This document shows positions 33,070 to 37,448 of a stretch of 37,448 nucleotides of DNA, one piece after another. Below the pieces are notes generated by a model. It made no database searches. It saw only the letters and a list, made by a program, of their open reading frames with translations, and was not told the origin of the DNA. The position numbers and the translations under genes were made by a program. This DNA comes from Chthoniobacterales bacterium (GTDB lineage Bacteria > Verrucomicrobiota > Verrucomicrobiia > Chthoniobacterales > UBA6821). The DNA lies in the NCBI GenBank assembly GCA_019747895.1, contig JAIEQF010000041.1, forward strand, positions 1-37,448, read 5' to 3'. How positions within the stretch are numbered: the first letter of the stretch is position 1; every line of letters starts with the position of its first letter.

Positions 33070-34538
33070 CTTTCTTCCGCAACAACATCAACACTCCCAT
33101 CGCCAAATTGAATTGAGAGCAACTCTCCGATGTTGACTTGCGCAGAAGAAGCAATGACTTTTCCTTTTTGATTACGAGTGATGGTGAAGCCTCTCGACAG
33201 GGTTGCTTGGGGACTCAATGCCGTCAGTGATGCGCGGAGACGCTCGTATTGAGATTGCAAGCGGTGTTGTTGATAAACCATCTGCTGTGTCAACTGGCGC
33301 TGCAATGCTTTTTGTTGATGAGTTGCCTGTTGAAAAAAAGACCATGGATGATGGCGACCCAGTCGTGAGGCCATTGTCTTCGATATCGCTTTCACCTGCT
33401 CGCATCGATGGCGCAAGGTTGTATCTAGCGTTTTTTCCCAATGATCCAAATTTTGTTGTAACTCCCAACAGCGTCGCTCCGGTTCTCGAAAAAGAGAGGC
33501 TGCTTTCGCTTGGTCCCATCGATGAAGAAGGTGCGCATGCTGCAAGAACACTTCTCGCTGCAGACGCTTCACCAGCAAGCCAACACTTTCTAACAGACTA
33601 ACTCCATCAGCAGCCAAGAGCTCTGCAGCGGCACTCGGGGTTGGAGCGCGAACGTCCGCGACAAAATCGCAAATGGTGTAATCAATTTCATGCCCCACCG
33701 CACTCATCACAGGAATGCGGCTAGCCACGACAGCACGAGCCACTATTTCTTCATTAAACTCCCACAAATCTTCCAAGCTACCTCCTCCTCGCGTCACAAC
33801 GATGACATCAACTGCCCCAATGTTGGAGACTCCAGGTGAAAATCCTTCAATAGCACGAGCAATTTCTTCTGAAGCACCTCGTCCTTGTACCCGCACCGGT
33901 GCAATCACAATCTGTAGGCCAGGATGCCGTCGATAAAGCACATTGAGAAAATCAGCGATCGCGGCTCCTGTTGGCGAAGTCACTACTCCAATGCGTTGAG
34001 GAAAACGAGGCAACGGCCGCTTTCGTCCTGGCTCAAAAAGACCTTCCTCCGCCAACTTCTGTTTGAGCGCTTCAAACCTTGCTTGCAAAACGCCAACACC
34101 ACGTGGCTGAATCACATGCACCATAAGTTGATACTGACCTCGCGGTTGATAAACTGTCACCGTTCCGTGGATCTGCACAGCAAGCCCATCTGCAAGTCGC
34201 AAAGAAGAAAGAGGGAGGGCCGCTGCCGTACGCGCAAAAAGAACACAAGCAATCTGAGCATGGGCATCCTTTAAGGTGAAGTAATGATGCCCTGAAGATT
34301 GCAATCGATAATTAGAAATTTCTCCCTCGATCCAGACTTCACCAATCTCTCCTTCCAATAAAGTGGCGACACGACGCGTTAGTTCCGTCACGCTCAGTAT
34401 TTTTGGCGCAGCTGCAGCCAGCAAAGAAGAATTCAATGTCTCTTCTTTTTTTTTGCTTTTCGTTGAAATTTTTTTTACAACACGCGTTCCCAGTTGTTGC
34501 GGCTCGCTGAAAAAACTGAGCTCGGTTTGTTGCGTCAT
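33045..34538 (-). CDS. xseA: exodeoxyribonuclease VII large subunit
   Basis: XseA is the catalytic subunit of ExoVII, which degrades single-stranded DNA in repair. The 497-aa product has an N-terminal OB fold (VTELTRRVATLLEGEIGEVWIEGEIS from about residue 50, then SGHHYFTLKD), the catalytic core (RIGVVTSPTGAAI, TRGGGSLEDLWEFNEE, PVMSAVGHEID) and a C-terminal coiled coil. A ~40-residue Lys/Ser-rich N-terminal extension precedes the OB fold. The small subunit gene xseB is not in the window. The C-terminal six residues come from heptamer array A8. Confidence 0.95.
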   Translation of the reverse strand: MTQQTELSFFSEPQQLGTRVVKKISTKSKKKEETLNSSLLAAAAPKILSVTELTRRVATLLEGEIGEVWIEGEISNYRLQSSGHHYFTLKDAHAQIACVLFARTAAALPLSSLRLADGLAVQIHGTVTVYQPRGQYQLMVHVIQPRGVGVLQARFEALKQKLAEEGLFEPGRKRPLPRFPQRIGVVTSPTGAAIADFLNVLYRRHPGLQIVIAPVRVQGRGASEEIARAIEGFSPGVSNIGAVDVIVVTRGGGSLEDLWEFNEEIVARAVVASRIPVMSAVGHEIDYTICDFVADVRAPTPSAAAELLAADGVSLLESVGLLVKRLQREVFLQHAHLLHRWDQAKAASLFREPERRCWELQQNLDHWEKTLDTTLRHRCEQVKAISKTMASRLGRHHPWSFFQQATHQQKALQRQLTQQMVYQQHRLQSQYERLRASLTALSPQATLSRGFTITRNQKGKVIASSAQVNIGELLSIQFGDGSVDVVAEERKRLRAEG

Positions 34539-34561
34539 TTGGTTTTAATTAAAATTTAAAG

Positions 34562-34624
34562 GAATTCACCACAAAGAAAACAAATGTCGCTTTAGCGACG
34601 TTGTGATCTTTGTGGTAAATTCTT
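34562..34624 (-). terminator. large hairpin after the aminotransferase gene, made of inverted nonamers
   Basis: Outer arms ACCACAAAGA and TCTTTGTGGT (34567-34576 and 34607-34616) pair, with a central perfect stem GTCGC-TTTA-GCGAC (34585-34598). Both arms are nonamer-type sequence facing inward. It begins immediately after the stop of the DegT-family gene, so it may end or stabilise that transcript before xseA. Confidence 0.6.
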
Positions 34625-35860
34625 TTATTTTGCAAGCGCTTCTGCAATCGCTGCAACGACAGCTTGAATTTCTTCCGGTTTCAACTCCGGAAAAATCGGC
34701 AAGGCAAGCGTCTCTTGCGCTGCTCTCTCTGACTCTGGATAAGCTCCTGGCTTATGCCCGAGGTAGGTGAAACATTCTTGCAAGTGGAGTGGCACTGGAT
34801 AATAAATCGCATAGCCGATCTGATTTTTGTTGAAGTGCGCTATGATTTTTTCGCGTTGTGCTACGGCTTCATCTCCGAGAATGCGAATCACATACTGATG
34901 ATAAATATGATGGTTTTTTAAGCCGCTCGCAGCCCAAGGCTCTGCGGGCAAGGCAAGGCGATCTAGCAAGCCAGCCTTGGTAAAGGCTTCTTTGTAAATG
35001 GCTGCATTTTTTTGGCGCTGTTCATTCCATTGCGACAAAAAGGGAAGCCTGGCTCTTAAAACAGCTGCTTGAATTCCATCAAGTCTAAAATTACCACCAA
35101 CGACTTTGTGATAGTAGCGCTCTTCCATGCCATGATTACGAACGATACGCAGCTGCTCTGCCATCTTGGGATCAAGACAGGCAACCAACCCAGCATCGCC
35201 AAAGGCCCCTAAATTTTTTGTCGGATAAAAACTGACAAACGACATTTCGGCAATCGCACCTGCCTTCTTCAGACCTTCCTTGCTCGGATAGTCAGCACCA
35301 ATCACCTGCGCTGCATCTTCGACCACTGTTAGTCCATACTCTTGAGCCAATGCCATGATGGCATCCATATCACAACACGTTCCAAAAAGATGAATGGGAA
35401 TGATCATCTTCACGCGATTTCCTTTAGCTGTTCGGAGTGTGCCATTGGCTTCACGTTTGAACGATGCAAGAATGATTCGCAATTTTTCGGGATCTATCAT
35501 GTATGTCTTGGAATCGATATCACAAAAGACGATCTCCGCTCCCATGCGATGCACACAGGACGCTGTCGCAAAAAAAGTATATGGCGTCGTGATCACAGCA
35601 TCACCAACGGTAATATTTTTTGCAATCAGGATTGCTAGAAGCCCATCTGTCCCAGAGGATACCCCCACCGCATGCGCCTTGTTATCAAAACAAGCAGTTT
35701 CCATCTCCTGCTCTAAAGCAACTGTTTCTTTTCCAAGAATAAATTGTTGATGGTCTAAAACGCGCTCAACAGCTACTTTGATGGAAGCTGTGAGTTCAGT
35801 GTTTTGGCTCTGACGAGACAGATCGAAGAGAGGGATAGGCTGAAGGACATCCGATGACAT
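34625..35860 (-). CDS. DegT/DnrJ/EryC1/StrS-family aminotransferase
   Basis: This is a PLP-dependent sugar aminotransferase-type enzyme of 411 aa. The N-terminal region IPLFDLSRQ and GVSSGTDGLLAIL binds the cofactor phosphate. VVEDAAQVIGA holds the ring-contacting Asp, and the PLP lysine is in SFYPTKNLGAFGDAG near residue 215. Members make amino-sugars for surface polysaccharides. No neighbouring dehydratase or glycosyltransferase shows the exact substrate. It lies 6 bp downstream of the four-helix-bundle gene and may be co-transcribed with it and pal. manC, 2.5 kb away, is another polysaccharide-precursor gene. Confidence 0.92.
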   Translation of the reverse strand: MSSDVLQPIPLFDLSRQSQNTELTASIKVAVERVLDHQQFILGKETVALEQEMETACFDNKAHAVGVSSGTDGLLAILIAKNITVGDAVITTPYTFFATASCVHRMGAEIVFCDIDSKTYMIDPEKLRIILASFKREANGTLRTAKGNRVKMIIPIHLFGTCCDMDAIMALAQEYGLTVVEDAAQVIGADYPSKEGLKKAGAIAEMSFVSFYPTKNLGAFGDAGLVACLDPKMAEQLRIVRNHGMEERYYHKVVGGNFRLDGIQAAVLRARLPFLSQWNEQRQKNAAIYKEAFTKAGLLDRLALPAEPWAASGLKNHHIYHQYVIRILGDEAVAQREKIIAHFNKNQIGYAIYYPVPLHLQECFTYLGHKPGAYPESERAAQETLALPIFPELKPEEIQAVVAAIAEALAK

Positions 35861-35866
35861 AATAAT

Positions 35867-36235
35867 TTAAATTGAAGATGATAATTTGTGCAGGGATCTT
35901 TTAAGAGAATAAAGAACTTTTTCAGCCTCTACTATTTTCAAATGACATTTCAAAAAATCTTCCTCACTTAAATATCCTAATCGTTTTGCCAGACTTAACT
36001 GATAGCCAGCTTCTCTCAAAGAAGCATAGGCTATGCCTAAAAATCGGATGTATTCTTGTTGGCTTTCTCGAGCACAACCTTCAACAATATTAGAAGGAAC
36101 TGAAATTGCTGCCCTACGAATTTGAGCAGTTAATCCATAGAGTTCTTCCTTTGGAAAAGTTTTTGTTACTTGATAAATCAGTAAAACAACGTCATCCGCT
36201 AGTTTAAAAGCATCGAGCTTGGAATAGTCACGCAT
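35867..36235 (-). CDS. four-helix-bundle protein (S23/IVS-type family)
   Basis: The 122-aa product starts MRDYSKLDAFKLADDVVLLIY and contains AQIRRAAISVPSNIVEGCAR (about residues 42-61), the signature of the four helix bundle protein family first seen in 23S rRNA intervening sequences and related to the Avd accessory proteins of diversity-generating retroelements. No reverse transcriptase or variable repeat is nearby, so a retroelement role is not supported here. Its molecular role is unknown. A purine-rich GAAGGAAG precedes the start at about 10 bp and is the complement of heptamer array A9. It sits between pal and the aminotransferase gene. Confidence 0.88.
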   Translation of the reverse strand: MRDYSKLDAFKLADDVVLLIYQVTKTFPKEELYGLTAQIRRAAISVPSNIVEGCARESQQEYIRFLGIAYASLREAGYQLSLAKRLGYLSEEDFLKCHLKIVEAEKVLYSLKRSLHKLSSSI

Positions 36236-36246
36236 CGAAAAATCTT

Positions 36247-36282
36247 CCTTCAGCCTTTAGCCTTTAGCCCTCCAGCCTTACT
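36247..36282 (+). repeat. heptamer array A9, over the pal stop
   Basis: Units CCTTCAG, CCTTTAG, CCTTTAG, CCCTCCAG (8 bp) and CCTTACT. The TTA in the last unit is the complement of the TAA stop of pal. Confidence 0.88.
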
Positions 36283-36778
36283 TAGTGATCCCGAACTCCG
36301 CACGACGGTTCTTGGCCCACGCGGCCTCGCTGTTAGCAGGATCTGCAGGCATCTCTTTGCCAAAGCTGACTGTTTGAACTTTATTAGCCGAAGCGCCTTT
36401 AGCAATCAAAGCCTCACGCACGGCTAAAGCGCGGCGCTCGCCAAGACTGCGATTGTACTCTTCAGTTCCGCGATTGTCAGTAAAACCAGCAACGATGACG
36501 GTCTTGCCCGAAGCACGAACGCTTTGTGCCACAGCAGCAACTTTCTGTTGCTCCTCGGCACCAACAGTTGTGCTATCAAAGGCAAACTGAACCGGCGCAA
36601 ATTCAGAGCGATTGACATTAGCACCCATGAAATTGGCGCCTTCAGAGCGCTCGGTTAATGGCGTTCCGCTCACATAGTCACCATCAATACCAGCGGATTG
36701 TTTATTTTTTTTGTTAGCACAAGCAGGAAGCAACGCGGCAACAAGAATCAAAGAGAAAAGAGAGTATTTATTTTTCAT
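36278..36778 (-). CDS. pal: peptidoglycan-associated lipoprotein (OmpA C-terminal domain)
   Basis: The 166-aa product has a lipoprotein signal peptide with lipobox LLPAC (Cys20) and an OmpA-like domain (about residues 60-166). The domain includes VQFAFDSTTV, VAGFTDNRGTEEYN and LGERRALAVREALIAKG, the residues that bind peptidoglycan diaminopimelate. Pal ties the outer membrane to the wall together with the Tol system; no tol genes are in the window. Its presence implies a Gram-negative envelope. Confidence 0.93.
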   Translation of the reverse strand: MKNKYSLFSLILVAALLPACANKKNKQSAGIDGDYVSGTPLTERSEGANFMGANVNRSEFAPVQFAFDSTTVGAEEQQKVAAVAQSVRASGKTVIVAGFTDNRGTEEYNRSLGERRALAVREALIAKGASANKVQTVSFGKEMPADPANSEAAWAKNRRAEFGITK

Positions 36779-36822
36779 TGTGGGGAGAGTCTCTCACAAA
36801 CTATAAAAAAAGACGAGTCATT

Positions 36823-37302
36823 TTACTCAACAACAGTCACCGTCACATGACCCAAGAGATGATTCCGCGTATAACAGCCAGGTGCCTGAAAAATTCCATC
36901 TGCAAAACTAATATCAAAAGAATCAACTCCTGAAGCTACGATATCAAAATGAAAATCAGCAAACTGATTCAAATCACTCTCTGGATCTTTAGCTTGTAAT
37001 GTGCTTAATTTCTCAATATCAGCCATCGTGCCATTGTTAATCGTATAATCATAAGCCTTAATATAGCTATAAAACCCGTGAGTCTTTGGTGTTTCAATCA
37101 CAAGTTTGTCACCGACAGCAAGCCTGATGTTGTTATCAGGAATCACCGTATTGTCGGCACAGTTTACGAGGCAGCAGTGCTGATCATACTCCTGCTCTTG
37201 AGGTTCCTTTCCGTTGGCATCAACAAATTTCACAATTTTAACGGCCGCATGGAGCTGCAAGCTAAGAAACAAGGCAACAATAGGGGTAAGAATATTTTTC
37301 AT
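36823..37302 (-). CDS. secreted protein of unknown function
   Basis: The 159-aa product starts MKNILTPIVALFLSLQLHAA, a typical signal peptide; 29 additional upstream codons in frame would hide it and are rejected. The mature part has an early HCCLVNC cysteine cluster and one more Cys near the end (APGCYTRN), so disulfides are likely. The repeating beta-type pattern (KLVIETP, HFDIVASG, GHVTVTVVE) suggests a small beta-sandwich with some likeness to cupredoxin-type folds. A copper ligand set is not evident, and this is a guess. It is transcribed toward pal, 44 bp upstream of it. Confidence 0.6.
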   Translation of the reverse strand: MKNILTPIVALFLSLQLHAAVKIVKFVDANGKEPQEQEYDQHCCLVNCADNTVIPDNNIRLAVGDKLVIETPKTHGFYSYIKAYDYTINNGTMADIEKLSTLQAKDPESDLNQFADFHFDIVASGVDSFDISFADGIFQAPGCYTRNHLLGHVTVTVVE

Positions 37303-37448
37303 AGGTAGCAAAAAATACTCTGCTTTTTCTAAAACGCAAATTTTTTTCAGAAAAAATATTCCAAGAACCTCTAAATAGACTCTGTCCAAGCGAGTTTGGA
37401 GCTAGATTTTAAGAGGGTTTGAGGGTTGAAAAAAGATGGGCATAAGCA
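37303..37448. other. right edge of the window
   Basis: No gene is seen. The segment GAGGGTTTGAGGGTTG near 37415-37430 is a repeat with an 8-bp period and may be a worn heptamer-type array. Confidence 0.3.

Noticed and set aside
35867-36235. Diversity-generating retroelement accessory (Avd) role for the four-helix-bundle gene
   Set aside because: No reverse transcriptase, template repeat or variable repeat is present nearby.
37415-37430. Tenth heptamer array
   Set aside because: The period is 8 bp and there are only two units, so it was not counted with the family.

Overview
The window is a bacterial chromosome segment of moderate, roughly even base composition. It carries core housekeeping genes with a thin layer of accessory genes between them. 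The RpoB and RpoC sequences, the short EF-Ts (199 aa), the Pal-type lipoprotein and the almost complete lack of Shine-Dalgarno sequences fit a Gram-negative member of the PVC group. A Verrucomicrobia-like bacterium is my best guess, made from remembered sequence character and not from a search.

Layout. (1) About 0.2-12.7 kb is a minus-strand expression block transcribed as rplK-rplA-rplJ-rplL-rpoB-rpoC-rpsB-tsf-ptsN. There is no nusG or secE upstream; rplK is preceded by the divergent gene mscL. (2) 12.9-17.8 kb holds mscL, a secreted thioredoxin-fold-like protein, a two-gene chromate-type transporter, a two-HKD phospholipase D-like protein, a sulfotransferase-like P-loop protein and tRNA-Arg(CCG). 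(3) 17.9-22.6 kb holds a small gene coupled to a large exported protein of unknown function, murI, and a second copy of the sulfotransferase-like gene. (4) 22.6-25.8 kb holds rpsO-pnp, bracketed by two nearly identical 166-bp elements with 25-bp terminal inverted repeats (a non-autonomous MITE). (5) 25.9-29.3 kb holds valS and a Phd/PIN toxin-antitoxin pair with a palindromic operator against the antitoxin start. (6) 29.6-32.8 kb holds three overlapping unknown genes, a GDP-mannose pyrophosphorylase (manC) and a Spy/CpxP-like LTXXQ protein. (7) 33.0-37.4 kb holds xseA, a DegT-family aminotransferase, a four-helix-bundle protein, pal and an exported unknown.

The most unusual signal is not a gene. 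Nine short arrays of a degenerate 7-bp unit (CCTNNAN) sit in the intergenic gaps. Seven of them butt against or overlap a start or stop codon or lie inside a coding end: before the starts of tsf, mscL and valS, over the stops of chrA, xseA and pal, and inside the first codons of manC. A second family with a 9-bp unit (about NCGCAAAGA) supplies nine residues inside ValRS and, as an inverted pair, forms the hairpin between the aminotransferase gene and xseA. A promoter-like segment next to valS is duplicated beside xseA together with a heptamer array. These families, the MITE pair and a second palindromic element after pnp show a chromosome whose intergenic space is being reshaped by several kinds of small repeat.
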